In this document: piece by piece, positions 47,465 to 55,531 of the stretch
Numbering within the stretch: position 1 is the first letter of the stretch
Layout of the letters: each line of letters begins with the position of its first letter
Assembly (NCBI GenBank): GCA_020634615.1
Contig: JACKBI010000006.1
Span: forward strand, 248,001 to 312,000
DNA length: 64,000 bases
Direction: 5' to 3'
Source: Anaerolineales bacterium
GTDB taxonomy: Bacteria; Chloroflexota; Anaerolineae; JAAEKA01
Program-made: the position numbers and the translations under genes
Notes under the pieces: generated by a model
Database searches by the model: none
Seen by the model: the letters and a program-made list of their open reading frames with translations, nothing else
Told to the model about the DNA's origin: nothing

Positions 47465-49078
47465 ATGAGTAATGCACGGAGCGAGATACAGATAGCACGC
47501 GTCAGTCGCCCGCGCTACCTCAATGTGCTGGTCTTTGTGGCCGGCTTCGTGACGTTGGGCGTGGAACTGAGCGCGGCGCGGCTGCTGGATCCCTGGTTTG
47601 GCAACTCAATTGTGGTGTGGGCGGGTCTGATCGGGTTGGTGCTGGCCTGCCTCAGTGTTGGCTACTGGCTGGGCGGGAGGATCGCGGACCGCCGGCCCGA
47701 GGCCGCGCTGTTGTATGCCATCACGCTGGTGGCTGCGCTGCTGGTCGCGTTGATCCCGGTGGCGTCGCGGCCGGTGTTGCAACGTGCGGCTCTCAGCTCG
47801 CTGAATCTAGAAAACTTCAGCGCCGGTTTGCTGATCGGCTCGGCCGTCGCAATTCTGCTGCTGTTCAGCCTGCCGATGCTGCTGTTGGGAATCGTCTCAC
47901 CCTTTGCTATTCGCCTGGCCGTGTCAGACGTCAGCAGCAGCGGGCAGGTGGCTGGCCGGCTCTACGCGTTGAGCACGCTGGGCAGCCTGCTGGGCACATT
48001 CGTGCCGGTGTTGGTGCTGATCCCGGCCATCGGCACGCGGCTGACGTTTGAGCTGCTGGCCGGCACCCTGGTGTTGGTCGCGTTGATCGGCCTGTTTCTG
48101 GAGCGTGGCAAATCTGCGGCGCCGGCCGCGCTAGCCTTACCGCTGCTGCTGGGATTGACCTGGGTCAGCGCACAGGGCGCGGTCAAACCGGAAGCGGGTC
48201 TGCTGTACGAAGGCGAGTCGCTGTACAATTATTACCAGGTCGTCCAGCGCGGACCGGAGACGTGGCTGAAGCTCAACGAGGGGATCGGGTTGCACTCGGT
48301 GTATCATCCGCAGTCGGCGTTGAGCGAGGGGATCTGGGACTACTTTTTGGTGGCGCCCTTGTTCGGAGAGGGAAAAAAGGGAAAGGAGGGGAATGGAGGC
48401 GGAGACGTTGAGAGCATGTATCTGGTTGGGTTGGCGGGGGGGACGGTGGCGCAGCTTTACAGCGATGTCTACGGGCCCATCCCCATCGATGGGGCGGAAC
48501 TGGATCCCGAGATCGTCGCAGCGGCGCGCGATTATTTTCATCTGGACGACTATCCCAACGTCAACGCGGTGGCTGCGGACGGCCGCAGTTGGCTGGCTGC
48601 TCAGCCGGCCGACCGCCGCTACTCCGTGATCGCCATCGACGCCTATCGCCCGCCTTACATCCCCTTCCAGCTTGCCACGGTGGAGTTCTTCGAGCTGGTG
48701 CGCGACCATCTGGCCGCGGACGGCGTGGTGGCGGTCAACGCGGCGCGCAGCCGCGACGACTATAGCCTGGTCAACGCACTGGCTGCGACCATGGGCCAGG
48801 TCTTTCCCTCGGTCTACGTGATCGACGAGTCGACTGAAGGCTGGAGCCTGGGCAACTCGCTGGTGGTGGCCACTATGCAGCCGACCACGTTGGATGGCTT
48901 CCTGGCCAACGCGGCGGCGTTGAACCCGGCAGCCCAGCCGCTGCTATCCGAAATGGCCGCCAAGGCCATAGTCACAGCCCGACCGGCCGACACCTCGGGC
49001 GCCGTCCTCACCGACGACAAGGCGCCCATCGAACAGATCATCCATGGGATTATGCTGCGTTATTTTTTGGGGGCGTGA
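47465..49078 (+). CDS. Fused membrane / spermidine-synthase-like methyltransferase-fold protein
   Basis: A 537-aa protein. Its first ~225 residues carry about seven hydrophobic helices (VLVFVAGFVTLGVELSAARL, with the L-E-x-x-A-x-R-L pattern of this family). The C-terminal half is a spermidine-synthase-type Rossmann fold with YLVGLAGGTVAQLYSDVYG, IDGAELDPEIVAAARDYF and VIAIDAYRPPYIPFQL. Such fused proteins are widespread and poorly characterised, and polyamine synthase activity is not assured. Residues about 301-313 (GEGKKGKEGNGGGDV) come from a purine-rich repeat just before the G-x-G-G-T loop. The stop abuts the convergent P450 stop without a gap. Confidence 0.85.
   Translation: MSNARSEIQIARVSRPRYLNVLVFVAGFVTLGVELSAARLLDPWFGNSIVVWAGLIGLVLACLSVGYWLGGRIADRRPEAALLYAITLVAALLVALIPVASRPVLQRAALSSLNLENFSAGLLIGSAVAILLLFSLPMLLLGIVSPFAIRLAVSDVSSSGQVAGRLYALSTLGSLLGTFVPVLVLIPAIGTRLTFELLAGTLVLVALIGLFLERGKSAAPAALALPLLLGLTWVSAQGAVKPEAGLLYEGESLYNYYQVVQRGPETWLKLNEGIGLHSVYHPQSALSEGIWDYFLVAPLFGEGKKGKEGNGGGDVESMYLVGLAGGTVAQLYSDVYGPIPIDGAELDPEIVAAARDYFHLDDYPNVNAVAADGRSWLAAQPADRRYSVIAIDAYRPPYIPFQLATVEFFELVRDHLAADGVVAVNAARSRDDYSLVNALAATMGQVFPSVYVIDESTEGWSLGNSLVVATMQPTTLDGFLANAAALNPAAQPLLSEMAAKAIVTARPADTSGAVLTDDKAPIEQIIHGIMLRYFLGA
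48365..48403 (+). repeat. Purine repeat, copy 3, in frame in the spermidine-synthase-like gene
   Basis: GGAGAGGGAAAAAAGGGAAA then GGAGGGGAATGGAGG is a single purine arm of the same family as 282-406, 25396-25439 and 59152-59252. It is translated as a Gly/Lys/Glu linker between the membrane half and the Rossmann loop region. Confidence 0.7.
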
Positions 49079-50449
49079 TCAGCGTCTTTCCACCAGCATC
49101 GGCATCCCGTTCTTTGATGCGATCGTGCCAGCCATAACAACCTGTGGCTGATGGCCTGGCGCCAGGCGGAGTTGGAAACGGGGAACCAGCATAGCCGCAA
49201 TCACATGGGATTCCAGCAGAGAGAAGTTGTTACCGAGACAGATTCGCTTGCCCGCCGCGAAAGGGTGGAACGCGTACGGATGGCGGGCCGCCTCAGCCTC
49301 CGGCGTCCAGCGGTCCGGGTCGAAGCGCTCGGGATCGGGCCAGAAGTCAGGGTGACGATGGGTGGCGTAGGGAAACGGCATGACGCGTACGCCGCCCGGA
49401 ATGAACACACCGTTTATCTCATCGTCCGCCACCACGTCGCGGGCATAGATGGGAGCCGCGGGATAGAGACGCAGCGTCTCCTTGATCACCTGCAGCGTGT
49501 AAGGCAGCTGCTTCAGGTCGGCTGTGGTCGGTTGACGGTCGCCGAGCACGCTGCTGAGCTCGTCCACCATGCGCCGCTCCACGTGCGGATTCTGGGAAAG
49601 CGCGTAGAACATGAAGGTCAGCGTGCGTGCGGTGGTTTCGTGGCCGGCGACGAAGATGGTGATCGACTCGTCGCGCAGCAGGCTGTCTGACATCGCCTCA
49701 CCCGTGTCTACATCCCGGGTCAACATCATCTTGCTTAGCAAGTCGTCGGGCCATTGATCCTGCGGCAAGGACCGTCGCTGAGTCAGCAACATGCGAATGT
49801 AGGTATGCACCAGCTCGCGCGCTTTGAAATAGCGGCGGTTGGCAGGAGTGGGCATCCACCGCGGCAGTTTGATCGGGTTCGCTTGCCCGCTGGCCGTGTA
49901 ACGGATCATCGTCTCGACCGCTGCCTTGGTCTCCAGCAGGTCATCGCTGGACTCTGTGCTGAACATGGTGTGCAGGATGACAGCCGCGGTCAGCAACATC
50001 ATCTCGTCGCCTATCTCGATGGGCTGATCCTCCGCGCCCAACCCATGCCAGCGATCGATCATCGCCTGCGTGTCGGCGATGAACACCGGCAGATGCTGTT
50101 CGATGGCGCGCGGCGTGAAGAAGGGCGCCATCAGACGTCGCTGCCTGCGCCAGAGGTCGCCGCGGCTGGCCACCAACCCATCGCCCAAGAGCAGTTCGCG
50201 TACGCCGTCGTAGCTATCCAGCTTGTCGTAGTTGTCGCTGTTGCTGACGTTGACGTGGCGCACCGCATCCGGGTGCACCACCAGAAACATCTCCTGCGGC
50301 CCGAACTTCATATGCGCCAGGTCGCCGTAGTCCTGCCACGCGTCCATGAAGAAACGTAACTGGCCTTTCTTCTTCATCTGGCGGATCAATTCAGGAACAC
50401 TGGGACTGTAGACGTTGTTGGTTTGCGGGTCGCTGGTATGGTTTGTCAT
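49079..50449 (-). CDS. Cytochrome P450
   Basis: A 456-aa monooxygenase. The I-helix carries the oxygen-binding AGHETTARTLTF (about residue 268), the K-helix ExxR is in IKETLRLYPAAP, the meander has PDPERFDPDRW and the heme loop is FHPFAAGKRICLGNNFSLLE with the axial Cys. No N-terminal membrane helix is evident, so it is soluble. The pattern (FAAGKRICLGN, PAAPIYARDVVADDEI) resembles CYP102/CYP4-like bacterial P450s that hydroxylate fatty acids or terpenoids; the substrate is uncertain. No redox partner gene is adjacent. ATG 50449 has GGAGAT upstream. Confidence 0.95.
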   Translation of the reverse strand: MTNHTSDPQTNNVYSPSVPELIRQMKKKGQLRFFMDAWQDYGDLAHMKFGPQEMFLVVHPDAVRHVNVSNSDNYDKLDSYDGVRELLLGDGLVASRGDLWRRQRRLMAPFFTPRAIEQHLPVFIADTQAMIDRWHGLGAEDQPIEIGDEMMLLTAAVILHTMFSTESSDDLLETKAAVETMIRYTASGQANPIKLPRWMPTPANRRYFKARELVHTYIRMLLTQRRSLPQDQWPDDLLSKMMLTRDVDTGEAMSDSLLRDESITIFVAGHETTARTLTFMFYALSQNPHVERRMVDELSSVLGDRQPTTADLKQLPYTLQVIKETLRLYPAAPIYARDVVADDEINGVFIPGGVRVMPFPYATHRHPDFWPDPERFDPDRWTPEAEAARHPYAFHPFAAGKRICLGNNFSLLESHVIAAMLVPRFQLRLAPGHQPQVVMAGTIASKNGMPMLVERR

Positions 50450-50471
50450 GGGATATCTCCGATCGATTCAC

Positions 50472-50500
50472 ATTGTAGCTTCTTGAACAAAAGCCTGCAA
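50472..50500 (-). promoter_or_regulatory. Sigma70 promoter of the P450 gene
   Basis: Read leftward, TTGCAG (50500-50495) and TACAAT (50477-50472) are spaced by 17 bases. Transcription would begin near 50465, giving a leader of about 15 bases with the GGAGAT ribosome site before ATG 50449. Confidence 0.6.
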
Positions 50501-50571
50501 GGAGGCAGAATCCAATTGCCGTACACGAAGGTTCTTTCGCCAGGTCCTCCCCCATATGGTACACTGCCGCC

Positions 50572-50649
50572 ATGGAACGACGCATCAAGGAGCGCATCGA
50601 ACAGGGCGTGCCGTATCTGACTATCGATCCGATGTCTCTGCTGCCATAG
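50572..50649 (+). pseudogene. 25-codon open frame, possible gene remnant
   Basis: MERRIKERIEQGVPYLTIDP and five further residues before a stop, in the 379-base gap between the P450 and sigma genes. The first 13 residues recall the helical start of BolA-like proteins, but the match breaks off at once. A TATGGTACACT stretch just upstream could be promoter-like. A repeat element begins 13 bases after the stop, so an insertion or deletion may have destroyed a small gene. Confidence 0.25.
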
Positions 50650-50661
50650 CATCCACGTAAG

Positions 50662-50744
50662 GATTTCGGAAGTCGCCACTCAGCGTTGAAACATCCATTC
50701 AGGTCCAAGCCAGCCACTATTCTCAACCAGCGATTTCCGAAATC
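50662..50744. repeat. GATTTCGGAAGTCGC inverted-repeat element
   Basis: GATTTCGGAAGTCGC (50662-50676) and GCGATTTCCGAAATC (50730-50744) pair with one mismatch across 53 bases. The arms share GACTTCGGAAGTCGCC-like sequence with the element at 3413-3535. Confidence 0.65.
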
Positions 50745-50828
50745 TGCGCCACCGCACCGCTTCACAATCACACCGATTTTTCCCCGACCCGTATCCTTTC
50801 GGCCCCTCTCCCGTTTATTCCGGCGAGC

Positions 50829-51437
50829 ATGGCCATGCAACCACGACTCACCGACGAACAAATCCTTGCTCTGGTGCCCCGTTGCCAGCGCGGTGAACCG
50901 GCAGCCGTCGAGGCGATCTACGACCTCTACAGCGACCGGCTCTACCGCTATCTGTTGACGCGGCTCGGCGATCCGGACGCGGCCGCCGACCTGACCACCG
51001 AGGTGTTCGTGCGAATGATCCAGCACATCGCCAGTTTCCGCCTGAGCCGCAAAGACCCGGCCAACGTCTTCAGCGGCTGGCTCTATCGCATCGCTGCCAA
51101 TCTGGTCACCGACTACTATCGGTCGAGCAAGTGGCAACAGGTGGAACTGCCCGACGAGCTGGCGGCTCCGGTCAATGGACCGGACCCGTATCAACAGGCC
51201 GAGCGGCGCGAGACAGCCCAGCAACTGGGCGCGGCGCTCAACCAACTCAGCGAAGACCAGCGGCTGGTCATCATCGGCCGCTTTGCTGATGAGATGAGCA
51301 CCGCCGAGGTCGCCGCCTGGCTGGGCAAAAGCGAAGGCGCGGTCAAATCGCTGCAACACCGGGCCTTGCGGACGCTGGGACGTCTGCTGGCTCCCGACAC
51401 AAAGCGCGGGCCTGCTCCCACAGGAGAGCTGTCATGA
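50829..51437 (+). CDS. ECF RNA polymerase sigma factor
   Basis: A 202-aa sigma-70 family protein. Region 2 is VEAIYDLYSDRLYRYLLTRL and AAADLTTEVFVRMIQHIASF with GWLYRIAANLVTDYYRSSKW. Region 4 is ALNQLSEDQRLVIIGRFADE and TAEVAAWLGKSEGAVKSLQH. The start may be ATG 50829 or the in-frame ATG 50835. It overlaps the downstream DUF5667-type anti-sigma gene by four bases (ATGA) and probably controls this operon of secreted proteins. Confidence 0.92.
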   Translation: MAMQPRLTDEQILALVPRCQRGEPAAVEAIYDLYSDRLYRYLLTRLGDPDAAADLTTEVFVRMIQHIASFRLSRKDPANVFSGWLYRIAANLVTDYYRSSKWQQVELPDELAAPVNGPDPYQQAERRETAQQLGAALNQLSEDQRLVIIGRFADEMSTAEVAAWLGKSEGAVKSLQHRALRTLGRLLAPDTKRGPAPTGELS

Positions 51438-52783
51438 CCCTGGACGCCACCCTCCAGCGGTGTCTGCAACAGATCGAAGCTGGCGAGTCCATCGACGCCT
51501 GTCTGGCCCGTTACCCGGACCAGGCGGCTGAGCTGGCGCCCATGCTCGCTGCTGCTGTCCGGGTCCGTGCACAAGTCGGCGCGCGCCTCACCGAAACACA
51601 GCGTTTCCAGGCCAAAGCTGTCCTGCGCCAGACGCTGGCAGCACAGGCTAGCGCTACTCAAAGGAAGTCGCGCCCTGCCTGGACTCTGTCGCTGGGTGGT
51701 GTCCGGCGGCTGGCAGCGGTGGCAGCCATCGCGCTGCTGCTGGTAGTCGTGCTCAGCGTCGGTGTCGTGGCCAGCAGCGAGCCGGGCAACCCGGCTTACG
51801 CGGTGCGAGTGATCGCCGAACGCGCGCCGGCCCTCGTCAATCCCAACTCGGCGGCTCGTACCGCAGCCGAGTTGGCGGTGGCCGATCGCAGACTCGCCGA
51901 TCTTCAGGCGCATCTGGAGCGGGCTGGCAGGCTGGAGCCAGCAGCCCTGCGGGCGCTGCTGGCCGGTGACGAGGCGGCGGCCCGGCAAGCCGTCCGCGCA
52001 GGACAGGTTGAGCGACTGCGGGTTGCCAGGCGCCTGGCAACCCATGCACGCCTGCTGCGCTCGCTGGCCGAGCGGGCCAGGGATCCACGGGCAGCGCAAC
52101 TGCTCAACGATGCGTCACGGCGAACGCTGGCGCTGGCAGCCCGATTGCGGGCAGCGCCAGCCAGCCAATCGCCCGGCCTGCTGCTGCCCACCGATGACAT
52201 GCCGGCATCCGGTCAGCCGTCGTCTGATGACACGGTAACAGCAACGTTACCCCAGACAACAGCGGCGGACCCGACTGCTACAACCATGCCAACCATGACG
52301 CCTACGCCGACCACAACATCGACGCCGACCGCAAGCCCAACTCCAACCGATGCGCAACCCCCCTCAGCGACGCAGACGGCCGGGAATACTTCTGCGCCCG
52401 ACGCGATATCGCCGAAGCCGGTGGTTGAACCACCTCAAGTTGAGGCGACGGTTTCGCCACGCCCGCCCCGGCCGCGTCAGACGGCGTTTGCTCAAACAGC
52501 GACCGCGCGGGCTGAACACGTCCCAGCGCGGGCTGAAACAGCAACCGCTCGCGCCGAGACTGCAACCGAGCGAGCCAGCAGGACCCCCGGACCGCGCCAG
52601 ACAGCCATGGCGTTGACAGCGACCGCGATGGTGCAAACGGCCACACCTGAGCCATCGGCCACATCGAGACCTGACCCGCCGGTCGCCACCGCAACCGGAC
52701 AGGCCATCAAACCTGCGCAACCCCCGACGCGCGCGCCCGTCCCGCCGCCGCAGGACTTGTGGCGACCGCAACGACCGCGCTGA
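51434..52783 (+). CDS. Anti-sigma-like membrane protein with DUF5667-type region and Thr/Pro-rich tail
   Basis: A 449-aa protein. The N-terminal cytosolic part (LQRCLQQIEAGESIDACLAR, then YPDQAAELAPMLAAA) is the usual sigma-binding start of these partners. One membrane helix (AAIALLLVVVLSVGVVA) is followed by a DUF5667-like helical region (PGNPAYAVRVIAERAPALVN and further helices to about residue 240). The last ~200 residues are disordered Thr/Pro/Ala repeats (TPTPTTTSTPTASPTPTDA, ARAETATARAETATERAS) outside the membrane. The four-base overlap with the sigma gene supports coupled expression. Confidence 0.8.
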   Translation: MTLDATLQRCLQQIEAGESIDACLARYPDQAAELAPMLAAAVRVRAQVGARLTETQRFQAKAVLRQTLAAQASATQRKSRPAWTLSLGGVRRLAAVAAIALLLVVVLSVGVVASSEPGNPAYAVRVIAERAPALVNPNSAARTAAELAVADRRLADLQAHLERAGRLEPAALRALLAGDEAAARQAVRAGQVERLRVARRLATHARLLRSLAERARDPRAAQLLNDASRRTLALAARLRAAPASQSPGLLLPTDDMPASGQPSSDDTVTATLPQTTAADPTATTMPTMTPTPTTTSTPTASPTPTDAQPPSATQTAGNTSAPDAISPKPVVEPPQVEATVSPRPPRPRQTAFAQTATARAEHVPARAETATARAETATERASRTPGPRQTAMALTATAMVQTATPEPSATSRPDPPVATATGQAIKPAQPPTRAPVPPPQDLWRPQRPR

Positions 52784-52797
52784 AGGACTGTGACCAT

Positions 52798-53409
52798 ATG
52801 AAACGAACAGTACTGTCAACGCTGGCGCTGCTTGGCTTCCTGCTGGCGCCGCTGGCTGGCAAGGCGGCAGCAGGCAACACCGATGCGCCGGTCGTGTGCA
52901 ACGACGTGTTGATCAACGGCGGCTTCGAGAGCGGATCGGCCGGCTGGACACAATCCAGCGCCGGCGGGTTCGACCTGATCAGCCAGTACAACCCGCGCAG
53001 CGGCGCCTGGGGCGCTTATCTGGCCGGTTACGACAATGCGGATGACCGGCTGCGCCAGCCGCTTCCTCTGCCTGCCGGGACGATCTCGGCAACGCTGCGC
53101 CTCTGGTGGTCGCTGGAAACCGAGGAACCGGCGCTGGCCAACGACGACCTGACGGTCTCGCTGCTAAGCGCTGACGGCACAACACTGGCAGAACTTTGGA
53201 TGGTGGACAACACTGCGCCGGCTGGCCAGTGGGCCGAAGCCGTGATCGACCTGACCGGGTATGCCGGGCAGGATGTGACACTGCAACTGCGCGCTACTAC
53301 TAACGCTTACGATTTGACCGACTTCTACATGGACGACCTGAGTGTGCTGGTCTGTATCCCGGCCAGCCTGCCGCAGCGCAGCTACCTGCCGCTGGTGGTC
53401 CACAGCTAA
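52798..53409 (+). CDS. Secreted jelly-roll (carbohydrate-binding-like) protein
   Basis: A 203-aa protein from ATG 52798. A signal peptide (STLALLGFLLAPLAGKAAAG) is followed by one beta-sandwich domain with NGGFESGSAGWTQSS, LRQPLPLPAGTISATLRLWW and YMDDLSVLVC, the N-G-G-F-E...W and D-D-x-x-V landmarks of CBM4/9-like or concanavalin-type modules. No catalytic residues are evident. The last ten residues (RSYLPLVVHS) match a C-terminal tail often seen on exported Chloroflexota proteins. It lies between the anti-sigma and DUF5666 genes. Confidence 0.7.
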   Translation: MKRTVLSTLALLGFLLAPLAGKAAAGNTDAPVVCNDVLINGGFESGSAGWTQSSAGGFDLISQYNPRSGAWGAYLAGYDNADDRLRQPLPLPAGTISATLRLWWSLETEEPALANDDLTVSLLSADGTTLAELWMVDNTAPAGQWAEAVIDLTGYAGQDVTLQLRATTNAYDLTDFYMDDLSVLVCIPASLPQRSYLPLVVHS

Positions 53410-53429
53410 ACCAACAAGGAGAACCTCTC

Positions 53430-54629
53430 ATGAATAGCAAGCAAAACCGCAGCCGCCTTCCCTGGCTGCTGATGATTCTGGCGCTGTTGACAGCCTTCGT
53501 GTTGCCTGCCAGCGCGGTCATTGCCGCCGAGGAGACTGCTGGCGTGCAGTTCAGCGGCGTTATCGACGCCATTGCGCCGGAGGCATGGACTGTCGCCGGC
53601 GAGACGCTGGCGATCACCGGTGACACGGTAGTCGTTATCACGACCGGCAACGCCGCTCCAGGCATGTGGGCCGAGGTGCGAGCCGTGCGCGAGGACGACG
53701 ACACGTTGACCGCCCGTCGCATCAACGTCATGCCGCCAGAGATGCGGCTGCGCGGCGAAGCGACCTTCATCCCCGATGGCCGTGTGGGCGAATGGATCAT
53801 CGGCGGCCAGCCCTTTCTGGTCGATGAAGATACGAGGATCAGTGACCGTGGCGGCCCGGTGATCGTCGGAGCCTGGCTCCAGGTGGCGGCTGTCGAGGAA
53901 GGCGGTGCGCTGAAAGCAGTACGCATCCGCGCAATCGAACCGCTGCCGCATGTAGAAGTGATGGGCGCGATGCAGGCTTTCGGCGATACCTCGTGGACCT
54001 TGAGCAGCATTGTGTTGGCCGCAGACGAAGACACGCTGGTGCAGGGTGAACCGCAGACCGGCTTGCTGGCCATGGCCGCAGCCGAACTGCAACCTGACAA
54101 CTCGCTGCTGATGCTTCGGGTTCGGGTGATGTGGCAGGATCGCGGCGCAACGCATCCACCGGTGACGCTGACGGGACTGATTCAGCAGTTGCCGCCGCAT
54201 GGTCTGACCGGCCGCTGGATGGTGGACGGGCAACAACTCGCCGTCAGTCGCAATACCTTGATTGATCAGCGCAACGGACTGGCGGTGGTGGGCGCCGAGG
54301 TACGCGTCGACGGCTGGCAAGATGGGGATGTGGTGGTTGCCCGGGAGATCATCGTGATCTCCAGCCCGGAACCGGGGCTGCAACGGGTGCATTTCACCGG
54401 CCCGATCCGGCGCTTGCCGGACAATGGATTGCTGGGTTTGTGGATGGTAGACGGTCGCCAGGTGCGCGTGACGGAGCAAACGCGCATCCAGGGGGAGCGC
54501 TTCGTCCGCATCGGCGCGATGGCGCAGGTGTGGGGACTGCGCAACGAAGAAGGCCAGATCGTGGCGGCTACTATCGAGGTGCATCCGCCCCGACCGGGTG
54601 ATGTAATTATCACCCCCGCCGCGAAATAG
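53430..54629 (+). CDS. Secreted protein with repeated DUF5666-like domains
   Basis: A 399-aa exported protein. The signal peptide is LPWLLMILALLTAFVLPASA. About five repeats of ~70 residues follow, each of the form V-x-F-x-G-x-I...W-x-V-x-G-x-x-x-x-V...T-x-I (for example FTGPIRRLPDNGLLGLWMV, then VTEQTRIQG). This pattern identifies DUF5666, a small beta-barrel of unknown binding role. GGAG precedes the ATG, 20 bases after the previous gene. It is the last gene of the sigma operon and is closed by an 18-bp terminator. Confidence 0.8.
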   Translation: MNSKQNRSRLPWLLMILALLTAFVLPASAVIAAEETAGVQFSGVIDAIAPEAWTVAGETLAITGDTVVVITTGNAAPGMWAEVRAVREDDDTLTARRINVMPPEMRLRGEATFIPDGRVGEWIIGGQPFLVDEDTRISDRGGPVIVGAWLQVAAVEEGGALKAVRIRAIEPLPHVEVMGAMQAFGDTSWTLSSIVLAADEDTLVQGEPQTGLLAMAAAELQPDNSLLMLRVRVMWQDRGATHPPVTLTGLIQQLPPHGLTGRWMVDGQQLAVSRNTLIDQRNGLAVVGAEVRVDGWQDGDVVVAREIIVISSPEPGLQRVHFTGPIRRLPDNGLLGLWMVDGRQVRVTEQTRIQGERFVRIGAMAQVWGLRNEEGQIVAATIEVHPPRPGDVIITPAAK

Positions 54630-54666
54630 GATGAGAACAGCATTTCATCGCTGAACGCGCGAAATA

Positions 54667-54706
54667 ACAAGAGGCCCATCAGCCGTCAGGCTGATGGGCC
54701 TCTTGT
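54667..54706. terminator. Strong bidirectional terminator
   Basis: ACAAGAGGCCCATCAGCC (54667-54684) pairs perfectly with 54689-54706 around GTCA, an 18-bp stem. It separates the convergent DUF5666 and cold-shock genes; TCTTGTG and AATAA-rich flanks give weak T-runs on either side. Confidence 0.9.
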
Positions 54707-54767
54707 GTATGTTGAACCTGGCTAGCTCAGCGCGTCGCACTGAAGCAGCCAGAGCTCGTGGTTGGTC

Positions 54768-54980
54768 TTAGAGCGCGACGACGTTGGTCGCCTGGGGTCC
54801 CTTGGGACCCTGCTCCACGGTGAACTCGACCTGCTCACCCTCGTTCAGGCTCTTGTAGCCAGTACCCTGAATCTCGGAGTGATGGACGAAGACGTCCTTG
54901 GAGCCGTTGGTGCGGGCGATGAAGCCGTAGCCCTTGGTTGCGTTGAACCACTTGACCGTTCCAGTTTCTCGTTCAGACAC
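54768..54980 (-). CDS. Cold-shock domain RNA-binding protein
   Basis: A 70-aa single cold-shock domain. The RNP1 motif is KGYGFIAR and RNP2 is DVFVHHSEIQ; GTVKWFNATKGYGFI is the family start, and the end is GPQATNVVAL. It binds single-stranded RNA or DNA as an RNA chaperone. The GTG start at 54980 has AAGGAGGA upstream. A TATAAT hexamer at 55037-55032 (leftward) gives a short leader, unlike the long thermosensor leader of E. coli cspA. Confidence 0.97.
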   Translation of the reverse strand: MSERETGTVKWFNATKGYGFIARTNGSKDVFVHHSEIQGTGYKSLNEGEQVEFTVEQGPKGPQATNVVAL

Positions 54981-55031
54981 GTTGGTGTCCTCCTTCTTGT
55001 GTGTGCAGCAGCAGCGCCGCTGCGGGTGTTG

Positions 55032-55037
55032 ATTATA
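55032..55037 (-). promoter_or_regulatory. -10 hexamer of the cold-shock gene
   Basis: Leftward TATAAT, a perfect -10. The best upstream -35 candidates (TTGCAA at 14 bases, TTGTAT at 19) are off the optimal spacing, so only the -10 is confident. Confidence 0.45.
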
Positions 55038-55199
55038 GGTCGAAGTGGTTCTTGCAATACAACAAAGAAGCCACCGGCATAACGTCTGGTGGCTGGGTCT
55101 AGCGCAAACAGGAACGTATTTCTTCCTACGTTGGCAAGTATACAGGAAAGCGCAGGTTCTGTCAAATCGCGACCAGGGCTACTCAAAAGTCCCGTAATT

Positions 55200-55335
55200 G
55201 TCATGTTGAGCGGCTCGATAAGGTAACAAGCACGCTCACATTGCGCAGCGAAACATCTCGCGTACTCCAGGAAAGACCCTTCACTTGCCTTGGATGTATG
55301 CGCAAGTCATTCGTCAGATCCGTTCAGGGTGACTG
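55200..55335. repeat. GTCATGTTGAGCG...AGATCCGTTCAGGGTGAC dispersed repeat
   Basis: This part of the 551-base gap 54981-55531 contains TCATGTTGAGCG, GCGCAGCGAAACATCTCG and CAGATCCGTTCAGGGTGAC, pieces of a repeat common between genes of Chloroflexota and other filamentous bacteria (from memory). No coding frame is convincing in the gap. Confidence 0.45.
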
Positions 55336-55531
55336 GCACGAGCTTGATCTCGACTATTGAGAAGCGCTGAATCTCGACATTGAGCGAAGTTGCCGTGCGC
55401 TGCTGGCCGCAATTCGGCATGGTAAGATCCGTCGAGCTTCTCATTAACCGTCAGGAAAGCCGTGACTACACGTGATCACGGCGTCCGGAGCGACTGGTGG
55501 TGTCTGGTGAGAAGCCCGACGGGTCTCCACG

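Noticed and set aside
53406..54584. A 392-codon leftward open frame opposite the DUF5666 gene
   Set aside because: The sense strand has a signal peptide, ribosome site and repeated DUF5666 domains; the antisense frame has none of these.
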